NCBI GenBank assembly: GCA_035627615.1
Contig: DASPLL010000048.1
Location: 1-64,000, forward strand
Length of the DNA: 64,000 nucleotides
Source of the DNA: BRH-c25 sp035627615
GTDB taxonomy: Bacteria > Bacillota > Clostridia > Lutisporales > Lutisporaceae
Direction of reading: 5' to 3'
Part shown: positions 17,667-26,070 of the stretch, piece after piece
Position numbering within the stretch: the stretch's first letter is position 1
Layout of the letters: each line of letters begins with the position of its first letter
Program-made: the position numbers and the translations under genes
The notes under the pieces: generated by a model
The model's database searches: none
Told to the model about the DNA's origin: nothing
What the model saw: the letters and a program-made list of their open reading frames with translations, nothing else

Positions 17667-17722
17667 CTTTGACTTTCTTTGACCTTTAATTATATTATAA
17701 TAGAATTAATATTATGTTTTCA
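17667..17722 (-). promoter_or_regulatory. SigA promoter with CtsR operator
   Basis: On the minus strand: -35 TTGAAA (17722-17717), 18-bp spacer, -10 TATAAT (17699-17694), then the heptad repeat AGGTCAAAGAAAGTCAAAG (17685-17667). This fits the CtsR consensus RGTCAAANANRGTCAAA and sits just downstream of the -10, where binding blocks transcription. The operon is therefore autoregulated. Confidence 0.93.
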
Positions 17723-17756
17723 AGTATTTTCTAACAAAATCTATTTTCTATGAAAA

Positions 17757-17780
17757 TGCCTTCTGCTTTCGCAGAAGGCA
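17757..17780 (-). terminator. Terminator after the small gene pair
   Basis: TGCCTTCTGC pairs perfectly with GCAGAAGGCA around TTTC. On the minus strand it is followed by TTTTCATAG. It ends the transcript of the genes at 17912-18334. Confidence 0.75.
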
Positions 17781-17831
17781 AAGTCCGTAAGGATATGAAC
17801 TATTGAACAAATCGTATGAATGTTTTCAGCA

Positions 17832-17898
17832 AGAAGTTCTATAAACTGTTATTGCCAGCTGTGCTCCGCACGGGCGCTTCTCACAACAGAGAACTTCT
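17832..17898. other. Structured 67-bp inverted-repeat element
   Basis: Outer arms AGAAGTTCT and AGAACTTCT (9 bp, perfect) enclose inner arms CTGTT and AACAG and a GTGCTCCGCAC mini-hairpin. It lies in the 3' untranslated region of the small gene at 17912-18076, separate from its terminator. It could be a non-coding RNA structure or an old palindromic repeat; no family recognised. Confidence 0.5.
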
Positions 17899-17911
17899 AG
17901 CTTCAAGCCAT

Positions 17912-18076
17912 TCAATATATTGTATTATTTGACTTTCCTATAGCCTGCAAGTGCTGTACCTTGTTTTTCTGTTCCTCAGAGCTTACCCAATAATGGAAGG
18001 TTGCTATAAACTCCCCGTAAAGGCTGGTATCGTTAAGTTTGTCCTCGAGATCTCCATAATAATTATCCTGATTCAT
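17912..18076 (-). CDS. Small protein of unknown function (54 aa)
   Basis: The ATG at 18076 is preceded by GAGGAGG at ideal distance, and 54 codons follow to a TGA. The peptide starts MNQDNYYGDLEDKL and contains an aromatic segment (YGEFIATFHYWVSSEEQ). It is acidic at the start and has no signal peptide. It follows the gene at 18098-18334 by 21 bp and probably shares its transcript. No function recognised. Confidence 0.7.
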   Translation of the reverse strand: MNQDNYYGDLEDKLNDTSLYGEFIATFHYWVSSEEQKNKVQHLQAIGKSNNTIY

Positions 18077-18097
18077 GCTATTCCTCCTCACTGCGGC

Positions 18098-18334
18098 TTA
18101 TACCCTTTTTTTCGCTATGATGTAATAATCCCTGCCGTCATGTCCGCCTTTAGTGGACCATTCAAAATTATTCTTTTCAAGTACTGAAAAAATATTCTGT
18201 GCATTGTATGAATCCTGGCTATTCACTGATACCACCAGCTGTTCGCTATCATCCATGTGTTTAACGGTATCAACTATTCTTTTTACATCATTCAGAGTTA
18301 CATAGCTGCCAACACTTAACATCCTCTCTACCAT
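18098..18334 (-). CDS. Conserved hypothetical protein (78 aa)
   Basis: The ATG at 18334 follows AGGAGGATGGTAA. The product looks like a small alpha/beta domain: a helix (LNDVKRIVDTVKHM), a strand (EQLVVSVNS), another helix (YNAQNIFSVLEKNNF) and a strand (DYYIIAKKRV). There is no membrane segment or cysteine motif. It is paired with the 54-residue gene downstream. No family recognised. Confidence 0.75.
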   Translation of the reverse strand: MVERMLSVGSYVTLNDVKRIVDTVKHMDDSEQLVVSVNSQDSYNAQNIFSVLEKNNFEWSTKGGHDGRDYYIIAKKRV

Positions 18335-18429
18335 TTACCATCCTCCTATTATTGGGTGATATGCACCGGAAAGCCTATAAAATTGTTCATTTATAGTTTA
18401 TGAAGCGGCAAGTTAAATATGCGCACGAA

Positions 18430-18466
18430 AAAAAACATGGCAAATCCAAAATTTGCCATGTTTTTT
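18430..18466 (-). terminator. Terminator of the EF-G-like gene
   Basis: A perfect 16-bp stem AAAAAACATGGCAAAT with its complement and a CCAAA loop. The A/T ends give a T tract in both directions, so it can work on either strand. Confidence 0.92.
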
Positions 18467-18469
18467 ATT

Positions 18470-20557
18470 CTATTCTTTATCCTTTTCCCTGCCTGCATTT
18501 GCTGCATCTATTATCTTCTGAGCCGTCTGTGCAGGTACTTCCTCATATCTGGAGAAGCTCATCGAGAAGCTTCCTCTTGCCTGAGTCATTGACCTAAGGT
18601 CAGTAGCATACTTGAACATCTCTGCCAATGGTGCTTCAGCCGAAACCTTCTGAAGCTTTCCGAAAGGTTCCATACCAAGTATTCTTCCTCTCTTCTTGTT
18701 CAAGTCGCCTATTATATCACCCATGTACTCATCAGGAACAACTACTTCAACATGGTATATCGGTTCAAGCAGCACCGGACTTGCTGCGGCCATACCCTTC
18801 TTGAAAGCCAGAGCGGCTGCAATCTTGAACGGCATTTCTGCAGAGTCTACGGGATGGAAGGATCCGTCGTAAAGCTTGCATCTTAGATTTACAACCGGGA
18901 AGCCTGCTAATACGCCTTCTTCTATACAATCCCTAAGTCCCTTTTCAACAGCAGGTATATACTGTCTTGGAACTACTCCGCCTACAATCTTGTCAACAAA
19001 TTCAAATTCAGCGCTTCCATCCAGGATAGGCTCGAATTCAACCCAGACATGACCGTACTGTCCATGTCCGCCGGACTGTTTCTTGTGCTTTCCTTCGGCT
19101 TTGGCGGATTTCTTTATTGTCTCCCTGAATGGTATCTTCGGATCGTTTAATACTACCTCGACACCAAATTTGTTCTGCAGCTTCTTTGTTATTACTTCAA
19201 GATGCTGCTCGCCCATTCCTGATATCAAAGTCTGCTTGGTCTCAACATTCTTTTCTACCTTCAAAGTAGGATCCTCTTCAACAAGTCTCTGAAGACCGTT
19301 TCCTATCTTATCCTCGTCGCCCTTTGACTTTGGCTCAATTGCCATTGATATGCTGGGTGCCGGGAATTTTGTCGGTTCAAACATAATAGGATTAGCTGCA
19401 TCGCATAAGGTATCTCCGGTTGTCGTAAACTGCAATTTTGCAACTGCCGCAATATCTCCTGCCACAAGCTTATCCATAGCCACCTGCTTCTTGCCTCTCA
19501 AAAGGAACAGGTTGCTGAGCTTTTCCTTCTTTTCCTTATTGGAATTGTATACTTCCATGTCTGCAGTCAATTTACCTGACATGACCTTGAACATGGATAT
19601 CTTTCCGACAAAGGGGTCTGCAATTGTCTTGTAAATCTGCGCACTGAAAGCACCTTTTTCATCTGCAGCGACATTAACCTTCTGATTGCTCTTCACATTA
19701 ACTGCCTCAACAGCTGCTGTATCAGCCGGTGAAGGCATGTAATCCAGCACCATGTCCATAAATACATCTATTCCAATATTCTTGGATGCGGCGCCGCAAA
19801 GTACAGGAACTACGTCACCGCTTACAACTCCAAGCCTCAGGCCTTTTATGATCTCTTCTCTTGTAAGCTCTTCACCGCCGAAAAACTTCTCCATAAGCTC
19901 TTCATCAGTCTGTGCCGCTGCTTCTATGATCATATTTCTGTATTCTTCTACTTCAGCCTTAAGCTCCGCGGGAACTTCACCCTCAACCGTCTTATTCCCA
20001 TCCCTCAGCTTGGCCTTTAAATCTATTATATCAACTACTCCTTTGAAGCTTGCTTCCGAACCTACCGGAAGGGTAAAAGGAACAACTTTATTTCCAAAAA
20101 CCTCTCTCAGCTGATTGAAAACCTTTGAGAAGTTTGCATTTTCTCTATCAAGCTTGTTTATGAAGAGCATGCATGCCTTCTTACCTTCAGAAACAAGATC
20201 CCAGGCCTTTTCTGCACCTACTTCAACCCCGCCGATACTATCAACTGCTATTATTGCACCATCAATAACCTTAAAACCTGCTACTACTTCGCCAACAAAA
20301 TCAAAATATCCGGGAGTATCGATTACATTTATTCTTTTCTCTTTCCATTCACATGGAGCTGTCGCTGCACTAATAGAAATCTTCCTCTTAATTTCTTCCG
20401 GATCGAAGTCTGTTGCAGTTGTGCCGTCTTCAACCTTTCCGAACCTGTCAAGAACACCGGTATTAAATAGCATAGCTTCTGCTATTGTTGTTTTCCCAGA
20501 GCCTCCATGACCAAGTAATCCAACATTTCTTAAGTTTTCCGTTTTGTAATCTTTCAT
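18470..20557 (-). CDS. Elongation factor G-like GTPase (EF-G2 type)
   Basis: A 695-residue translational GTPase with P-loop GHGGSGKTT (about 16-24), G3 DTPGYFDFVGE and G4 NKLDREN, followed by EF-G domains II-V (IPAVEKGLRDCIEEGVLAGFPV in domain IV; PFGKLQKVSAEAPLAEMF in domain V). It differs from canonical FusA and stands alone, not in an rpsL-rpsG-tuf operon, so it is the paralogue annotated EF-G2/FusA2, whose role is unclear. The ATG at 20557 has a GGGGG site; an in-frame start 14 codons upstream is not family-like. Confidence 0.93.
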   Translation of the reverse strand: MKDYKTENLRNVGLLGHGGSGKTTIAEAMLFNTGVLDRFGKVEDGTTATDFDPEEIKRKISISAATAPCEWKEKRINVIDTPGYFDFVGEVVAGFKVIDGAIIAVDSIGGVEVGAEKAWDLVSEGKKACMLFINKLDRENANFSKVFNQLREVFGNKVVPFTLPVGSEASFKGVVDIIDLKAKLRDGNKTVEGEVPAELKAEVEEYRNMIIEAAAQTDEELMEKFFGGEELTREEIIKGLRLGVVSGDVVPVLCGAASKNIGIDVFMDMVLDYMPSPADTAAVEAVNVKSNQKVNVAADEKGAFSAQIYKTIADPFVGKISMFKVMSGKLTADMEVYNSNKEKKEKLSNLFLLRGKKQVAMDKLVAGDIAAVAKLQFTTTGDTLCDAANPIMFEPTKFPAPSISMAIEPKSKGDEDKIGNGLQRLVEEDPTLKVEKNVETKQTLISGMGEQHLEVITKKLQNKFGVEVVLNDPKIPFRETIKKSAKAEGKHKKQSGGHGQYGHVWVEFEPILDGSAEFEFVDKIVGGVVPRQYIPAVEKGLRDCIEEGVLAGFPVVNLRCKLYDGSFHPVDSAEMPFKIAAALAFKKGMAAASPVLLEPIYHVEVVVPDEYMGDIIGDLNKKRGRILGMEPFGKLQKVSAEAPLAEMFKYATDLRSMTQARGSFSMSFSRYEEVPAQTAQKIIDAANAGREKDKE

Positions 20558-20610
20558 ATAAATTCCCCCTTTTATGTTTATTCTGTCCATCATTTGCAAT
20601 TCTAAACATT

Positions 20611-20660
20611 CGAGTGCTTATTAACATAACAAACTTCTGTTTGAACACACATAAGCATTC
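20611..20660 (+). repeat. Third copy of the 'AGTGCTTATTAACAC' element (hairpin form)
   Basis: AGTGCTTATTAACATAACA matches 18 of 19 bases at the left end of the 43777 element, then diverges. GAGTGCTTAT (20611-20620) and ATAAGCATTC (20651-20660) form an inverted repeat. It lies about 55-105 bp upstream of the EF-G-like gene. Confidence 0.55.
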
Positions 20661-20848
20661 ACCTTGGGCATAAAAAGAAACAAATAGCACTGTAACTTTA
20701 ATTTTATCTTTCCGCGAAATAAATGTAAAGAGAAAAAATCATAATTAACTGAATATTCGTAAACCCTTGGGCAGAAACATGATACATATTTACAATATTT
20801 TTGTAATTGCTAAAAAAGTTGATAGACATTCCATTAAAAGGTGCTTTT

Positions 20849-21421
20849 TTATTTATAACTGAAATTCACCTTTGCATCCTGGTATCTCTTATATATTTTG
20901 AGCCTGCCATAGACCTCCTGCCTTGAGAAAAAGAATAGTGAAAAGGCTTCCCATAAAAATACCCAGCCTCCGATGGAGAGGCCTTCCATAAGGGTCGTAG
21001 TCACTATATTCTCTGTTACCCTTTCGCTCGACAGATAGCCTACCGACAGGAAGGCAAAAGCGATTATTATATAAAATACTATCCTGCCGCTTATCTGTCT
21101 TATTTCCTTATTTATGAAATGGACAATAAAATTGAAATTGTTCTCAATCCCTATCCTGGTCAGCTTCTCCTTTTCTTCATCATACTGTTCCTCAGGCAGG
21201 TAGAACTGCAATTCCAGGGGATATTTCAGCGGGATGTCAGAAGCGCACTCATCCATGAAATGCCGAAGATCGGGGTCCAGATCCCTTCTTTTTATGGGTG
21301 ACGGATCCCAGCCGTTGAATATCTCATTATAGCTGTCAAGGGATATATCTATAATAAATGTGTTCGTATCAGTGTTCATTCTGTATATTTGCTTCAGATA
21401 GTTCTTTTTTTTCTTGAGCAT
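20849..21421 (-). CDS. Conserved membrane protein of unknown function
   Basis: 190 residues; GGAGG precedes the ATG at 21421. The basic N terminus (MLKKKKNYLKQ) and a soluble alpha/beta part (NTFIIDISLDSYNEIFNGWDPSPIKRRDLDP) come first. Two hydrophobic helices follow (RIVFYIIIAFAFLSVGYL and LSIGGWVFLWEAFSLFFF), then a short basic tail. I do not recognise a family with a known role. It stands alone between the EF-G-like gene and a divergent reductase gene. Confidence 0.85.
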   Translation of the reverse strand: MLKKKKNYLKQIYRMNTDTNTFIIDISLDSYNEIFNGWDPSPIKRRDLDPDLRHFMDECASDIPLKYPLELQFYLPEEQYDEEKEKLTRIGIENNFNFIVHFINKEIRQISGRIVFYIIIAFAFLSVGYLSSERVTENIVTTTLMEGLSIGGWVFLWEAFSLFFFSRQEVYGRLKIYKRYQDAKVNFSYK

Positions 21422-21584
21422 ATGATCCTCCAGCTAATAATCAGGTTTGTTTTTATTTTAATTATATTCTTTCAAATAACAATATTAATTTATTCCTCAG
21501 CAGCCAGACTCTTGAAATTATTGGGATTATATCGGATACTATAAGGGAAGCCTATATACAGAAAAAATCAGGGGGTAATATACG

Positions 21585-22733
21585 ATGCAGTACAGAAAGT
21601 TTGGAAAACTGGGGTTTGATGTCTCAATACTCGGCTTTGGCTGTATGAGACTTCCTCTTCTACCCGGGGTAAGCGGAAGTGAACCGGATGCAAGTAAAAT
21701 AGATGAAGCAGAAGCTATAAGAATGATCAGATATGCAGTTGACAGGGGAGTGAATTACATAGACACTGCTTACCCTTACCACTATGGCAGCAGCGAGCTC
21801 CTGGTGGCAAAAGCTCTCAAGAACGGCTACCGTGAAAAGGTAATGCTGGCTACAAAGCTGCCTATGTGGCTTATTAAGACCGGTGAAGACTTTGACAGGT
21901 ATCTTGATGAGCAGCTTATAAAGCTTCAGACAGATCATATAGATTTCTATCTGCTTCATGCACTGAACAAGGAAAGATGGAATACCGTAAAGGAGCTTGA
22001 CTTGCTCGGTTCTCTGAGAAAAGCCATAGAAAGCGGCAAAATAAAGCACGCAGGGTTCTCTTTCCACGAGGAGATCAGCTTCTTCAGGACAATACTTGAT
22101 TCCTTCGACTGGGATATGTGCCAGATAATGTACAACTATATGGAGGACAAGGAGTGGGAGAAGCACATAAGCCACGCTCAGGACAAGGGGATCGGGGTAG
22201 TAATTATGGAGCCGCTTCTGGGCGGAAAGCTTGCCTGTACTCCACCTGAAGAAGTGGGCAAGGTCTGGAAGGAGTCCGGCTATGACAGGAGTCCTGCCGA
22301 CTGGGCATTCAAATGGATATACAATCATCCCGGCATAACTCTTGCCCTAAGCGGCATGAGCACTATGGAGCAGGTGGTTGAAAACCTGAAAATAGCTGAA
22401 AGCTCAATGGCTGACTCCTTAAGTGAAAAAGAACTGAACACTATTGATAAGGTAAGAGAAATATACAAAAGCCTGACGAGAGTAAAATGCACCGGCTGCC
22501 AGTACTGTCTGCCCTGTCCCAATAATGTGTCGATACCGGAGATCTTCTCTTACTATAATGAGGCAGCAGCATATAACATTCACGGAGAATCGGTAAAAAA
22601 ATATGCAGATATGAAAAAATCAGGCAAGGATGCGTCCTTATGTATAGAATGCGGCAAGTGTGAAGGAGCATGTCCCCAGCAGCTGCCGATAATAAGGCAT
22701 CTCAAAGAAGCGCATACAGCGCTGAAAGAATAA
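21585..22733 (+). CDS. Aldo/keto reductase with C-terminal 4Fe-4S ferredoxin domain
   Basis: 382 residues. Residues 1-280 form the aldo/keto reductase barrel with the catalytic tetrad neighbourhood (VNYIDTAYPYHYGSSE, where Y serves as acid; lysine in LATKLP; histidine in DFYLLHAL). The C-terminal 100 residues carry CTGCQYCLPCP and CIECGKCEGACPQ, two Fe-S cluster motifs. Such fusions are common in anaerobes and are thought to pass electrons from ferredoxin to carbonyl substrates; the substrate is unknown. A GGGGGT site precedes the ATG. Confidence 0.93.
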   Translation: MQYRKFGKLGFDVSILGFGCMRLPLLPGVSGSEPDASKIDEAEAIRMIRYAVDRGVNYIDTAYPYHYGSSELLVAKALKNGYREKVMLATKLPMWLIKTGEDFDRYLDEQLIKLQTDHIDFYLLHALNKERWNTVKELDLLGSLRKAIESGKIKHAGFSFHEEISFFRTILDSFDWDMCQIMYNYMEDKEWEKHISHAQDKGIGVVIMEPLLGGKLACTPPEEVGKVWKESGYDRSPADWAFKWIYNHPGITLALSGMSTMEQVVENLKIAESSMADSLSEKELNTIDKVREIYKSLTRVKCTGCQYCLPCPNNVSIPEIFSYYNEAAAYNIHGESVKKYADMKKSGKDASLCIECGKCEGACPQQLPIIRHLKEAHTALKE

Positions 22734-22737
22734 AAGG

Positions 22738-22928
22738 TTACGAGGATTCGGGGTTCCGTGGTTGCGGGGGAATGGGTAACACGAGACACACGTATAAATA
22801 AGACACTAGACTCGAGAATTATGGTGTTCCTTATGGGCTAAAGAAGGGTAGGAGCGATTCATGAGTCGCCCGTACTGGCTTCGAAGTCTTGCCCTAATCT
22901 AGCGTCTAGAGTCTCGTATCTCGTATCT
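22738..22928. repeat. Intergenic element with 8-bp GGTTNCGR units and a palindromic core
   Basis: Four consecutive 8-bp units (GGTTACGA, GGATTCGG, GGTTCCGT, GGTTGCGG) follow the reductase stop. A GGTGTTCCTTATGGG motif comes next, then the imperfect palindrome GCGATTCATGAGTCGC and a right part with GTCTCGTATCTCGTATC. It fills the whole space between convergent genes. The 8-bp units and the GGTGTTCCTTATGGG motif recur in the element at 30994-31228. Confidence 0.6.
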
Positions 22929-22931
22929 GTT

Positions 22932-24605
22932 TTACCCCTCTATCTTCTCAAACAGCCTGACCCCTACTGTGGAGAGTATGCTGTACAGCAGTATGTTCAA
23001 TATCCCGTACAATACAACAATCGTAAGGAAGGACATTCTCAGTGTGAAATGCAGCACTATGCTTACAAATATCGGTATTCCTGCCATAACGATGCTGATC
23101 AGTATGTTAAGCACCACATTGAAATTCTGCTTTACAGCCTTTTGTTCATTATCCCATACCAGCTTGGGAAAATTAAGATCAAGAAGCATCCCTGAAAAGC
23201 TGCTGAATACTATCCCTAAGGCGCTTACTGCAAGTATAAGCAGTATAAGGTATGCCGGCACAGATATGAAAATAAGGGCTGTCAGTACCATGGACAGGGT
23301 TCCCACCACACCCATGCTTATGCCGGACAGCACCTTTGCCATTATCTGTGTCTTGTAGCTTACAGGCAGATATTTGTTCACAAAGATATTGGCTCCTTCC
23401 CTGGATATAGCCGAGGCGGTGATTCCATTGGTAGAGGTAATCAGCGCACTTATACCGAAAGCCGCCACCAATATAACAGCACTCCCGTTTCCACCGGCAA
23501 TATACGTGCCGAGCCCCTGAAGCTCTTTCATTGCATCCGGCTGTACAGCAAAGGGCAGAATTAAGAATACCGGGAAAAGGAAATTCATAAGCACACAGTT
23601 CATGAAATAAACAGGTGTCCTGAACAACAGCCTGAGCTCCTTAACAGTGCATGCACTAATGGCGGACTTTTGCTTACTGGACTTTCCAAGCTCAACATCC
23701 GTGTATCTCTTCCTTTTCGAAGAAGCTTCCGACAGCCCCACCACGCCCTTAAAGTACATGCCTTCACCAAAGCCCAGGAATAACATAACAAAAAGCATAC
23801 ATATAAGTATAAATAAAGCCAGATTAACGAAGCCCTTCAAAACTCCGCTATGCAGCAGCGCCATCACCGCAAATCTATTGCTGAAGAAAATACCGGACAT
23901 TATTTCCACATAAGAGTTGTTGCCCTGTGCCAGCAGCTGCTGAAGCTTTTCTGCACTCATAGAAGAGCTGCTGAACCTTGTGATAACAGCATTCACTCCG
24001 ACAGCCAGAAGCATAGCGATTATCCCGCCGACTATCCTGAATCTGTCTCTGTTTTTCGCCAGGTTGGTAAACCTCATGACCATCATGCTGAGTATGGACG
24101 CATATATAAGAGGAAAAACCGGCAGTGTGAGAAACACAATAAAGCTGTACAAATAGTACATGAAACCTGCTCCGGCTGCGATTCCGAAGCCCAAAAGTAT
24201 GGGAGTAAGAAACACCAGCCCTGTCAGATATTCATAAAACAAAGCTACCGTAAATTTTGCCGCAAGGATCTCAGAAGGCTTCAAGGGCAGCGGCAGCAAG
24301 CTCTCAATGTCCTTGGAAAAATAGAAAATGCTTATGACATAGAAAATACTGAAGAAGAATACAGCCATGCTTACCGCAGAAAAACCCACCCCCAGGATCA
24401 GGCCTTCCTGCTGTATCCCCGACAGTAAACCATATCCCCCGTAGGTAAGGCTCCCGATTCCCAAGGTCATTGGTAATAATGCGACAAATACAAGTATGGA
24501 AAGCAAGACGCCCTTGATGCGGCTTTTACCTGGTTTATCCGGCTTCAATGAGAGCAGGTTGAAATTTTTCAGCATGACCCTGGTCAATATAATATATCTA
24601 CTCAT
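22932..24605 (-). CDS. ABC exporter permease, large (557 aa)
   Basis: The protein has about twelve hydrophobic segments and starts with a basic stretch followed by GVLLSILVFVALLPMTLGIG. It resembles the ABC-2-like permeases of clostridial and bacillar exporters that are paired with a single ATPase; the substrate is unknown. It overlaps the ATPase gene upstream by 8 bp, so the two are made together as a two-gene operon. Confidence 0.9.
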   Translation of the reverse strand: MSRYIILTRVMLKNFNLLSLKPDKPGKSRIKGVLLSILVFVALLPMTLGIGSLTYGGYGLLSGIQQEGLILGVGFSAVSMAVFFFSIFYVISIFYFSKDIESLLPLPLKPSEILAAKFTVALFYEYLTGLVFLTPILLGFGIAAGAGFMYYLYSFIVFLTLPVFPLIYASILSMMVMRFTNLAKNRDRFRIVGGIIAMLLAVGVNAVITRFSSSSMSAEKLQQLLAQGNNSYVEIMSGIFFSNRFAVMALLHSGVLKGFVNLALFILICMLFVMLFLGFGEGMYFKGVVGLSEASSKRKRYTDVELGKSSKQKSAISACTVKELRLLFRTPVYFMNCVLMNFLFPVFLILPFAVQPDAMKELQGLGTYIAGGNGSAVILVAAFGISALITSTNGITASAISREGANIFVNKYLPVSYKTQIMAKVLSGISMGVVGTLSMVLTALIFISVPAYLILLILAVSALGIVFSSFSGMLLDLNFPKLVWDNEQKAVKQNFNVVLNILISIVMAGIPIFVSIVLHFTLRMSFLTIVVLYGILNILLYSILSTVGVRLFEKIEG

Positions 24606-25323
24606 TCTCCGTCAACTCCAAGAATATTTTTTCAAGAGACCCGTTGCTTTTAAAATGCTCCCTCATTTCATCCATTGTACCGTAAAACAACAGCTTTCCC
24701 TTGTTGATGATAGCTACCCTGTCACAAAGCTTCTCTGCTACCTCCAGCACATGGGTCGAGAAAAATACTGTTTTGCCGGCGGCAGCATGACTCTTCATCA
24801 TTTCCTTGAGTGTAAAGGAGGATTTAGGATCAAGGCCGGTCATCGGCTCATCCAGTATCCACACGGAAGGGTCGTGGATAAGCACTCCCATGAGAATGAT
24901 CTTTTGCCTCATACCATGAGAGTAGCTCTGGATCTGATCATTAAGAGCAGCTTCCATCTCGAAAGCTTCGGAAATATCCTTTATCCTCTGCTCTCTCAGA
25001 TCCCCCGGCACCTTATATATATCAGCAATAAAATTCAAATACTCAATTCCCTTCAAACGAAGAAACATATCCGGACTGTCAGGAACAAAACCAAACTGCC
25101 TTTTTGCATCAAGAGGCCTTTCCTTAATATCTATACCATTTATGTTAATGCTTCCACTATCAGCATTCAGTATCCCCGTTATCATTTTTATAGTCGTTGT
25201 CTTCCCGGCTCCGTTGGGGCCCAGAAAACCTACGATCTGTCCCTCCGGCACTGCCAGGGTAAGGTCGTCTACCGCTTTTACCGTACCATTATAGGATTTA
25301 TTCACATTTATGAGCTCAATCAT
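24598..25323 (-). CDS. ABC transporter ATP-binding protein
   Basis: 241 residues with Walker A GPNGAGKTT, a Q-loop in the FGFVPDSPD region, the signature region SYSHGMRQK, Walker B VWILDEP and an H-loop histidine (FSTHVLE). It powers the permease encoded by the overlapping downstream gene. The ATG at 25323 follows GGAGGAAGAAAT; an open extension upstream has no site. Confidence 0.95.
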   Translation of the reverse strand: MIELINVNKSYNGTVKAVDDLTLAVPEGQIVGFLGPNGAGKTTTIKMITGILNADSGSININGIDIKERPLDAKRQFGFVPDSPDMFLRLKGIEYLNFIADIYKVPGDLREQRIKDISEAFEMEAALNDQIQSYSHGMRQKIILMGVLIHDPSVWILDEPMTGLDPKSSFTLKEMMKSHAAAGKTVFFSTHVLEVAEKLCDRVAIINKGKLLFYGTMDEMREHFKSNGSLEKIFLELTENE

Positions 25324-25514
25324 ATTTCTTCCTCCAATTGGCTTTTTTGCCATTTAATTATAACATATCATAAAGCTCCGTACATATAATATTTGAACAT
25401 TGGTACACTTTAATGCAGCACCGGAGAGTAATTATTCCTTGCATAAATCACGGTCAGTTACAAATACTGTAATTGAGTATGATTCTATAATATATTTCAA
25501 ATGGAGGTAGTGCT

Positions 25515-25733
25515 ATGAGAAATCTTTCAGAGGCCGAAATGCTGAACCTTAACAAGCTGCTTCAGGCCGAAACTACTGCAATCTCAAAGGCAAGAATGCT
25601 TATTCCTGTCATTGATGATACAGAATTGAAACGTGCCACTGAAACATCCATCCTGACATGTGAAGTACGTATTAAGGGTATACAGCAGTTTATACAGGAA
25701 AATAATATAATCGATGGGGCGGAGGTGCATTAG
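25515..25733 (+). CDS. Small helical protein, probably spore coat associated
   Basis: 72 residues with a good GGAGG site; almost entirely helical (LSEAEMLNLNKLLQAETTAISKARML... ILTCEVRIKGIQQFIQENN), in the style of the short partners of CotF proteins. It overlaps or adjoins the CotF-like gene, whose ribosome site lies in its last codons. Its role in the coat is inferred from this neighbour only. Confidence 0.75.
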   Translation: MRNLSEAEMLNLNKLLQAETTAISKARMLIPVIDDTELKRATETSILTCEVRIKGIQQFIQENNIIDGAEVH

Positions 25734-25734
25734 G

Positions 25735-26040
25735 ATGACAAATATGGCGGATTCAATGAAGGCTATTAAGAAACAGGCAAACGATCAGACTATCGGCATT
25801 GATATGCTGATGGCGGCTAAAGCAGCCGCCGGCGGGTATTTTATGGCAACGCTCGAGAGCCCCACTCCGGAAATGAGAGCAATGTTCAGAAGCGCTCTCA
25901 ACCAGACCATGGATGAGTATTCTACGCTTATGGAGCTGGCAGTGAACCGCAACTGGTTAAAGCCATACGGAACAGTAGAACAGCAGCTTACAGAAGCATA
26001 CAGTCAGTCAGGTGAAGTAGTATCCTACCATAAGGAATAA
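25735..26040 (+). CDS. CotF-family spore coat protein
   Basis: 101 residues. The ferritin-like helical pair (IGIDMLMAAKAAAGGYFMATLESPTPEMRAMF... MDEYSTLMELAVNRNWLKPY) is typical of CotF/coat family proteins of spore formers. The ATG at 25735 was preferred because GGAGGTG lies seven bases upstream; an earlier in-frame start (25714) is upstream of that site. Its presence supports an endospore-forming host. Confidence 0.9.
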   Translation: MTNMADSMKAIKKQANDQTIGIDMLMAAKAAAGGYFMATLESPTPEMRAMFRSALNQTMDEYSTLMELAVNRNWLKPYGTVEQQLTEAYSQSGEVVSYHKE

Positions 26041-26067
26041 GGCGTAGACTCAGGTCTACGCCTCTTT
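26041..26067 (+). terminator. Terminator of the coat gene pair
   Basis: GGCGTAGAC-TCAG-GTCTACGCC perfect stem followed by TCTTTT. It starts directly after the CotF stop codon and ends just before the stop of the convergent peptidase gene. Confidence 0.9.
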
Positions 26068-26070
26068 TCA

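Noticed and set aside
24496..25389. Open frame opposite the ABC ATPase gene
   Set aside because: The opposite strand encodes Walker A, signature and Walker B motifs in order; the plus reading has no recognisable feature.
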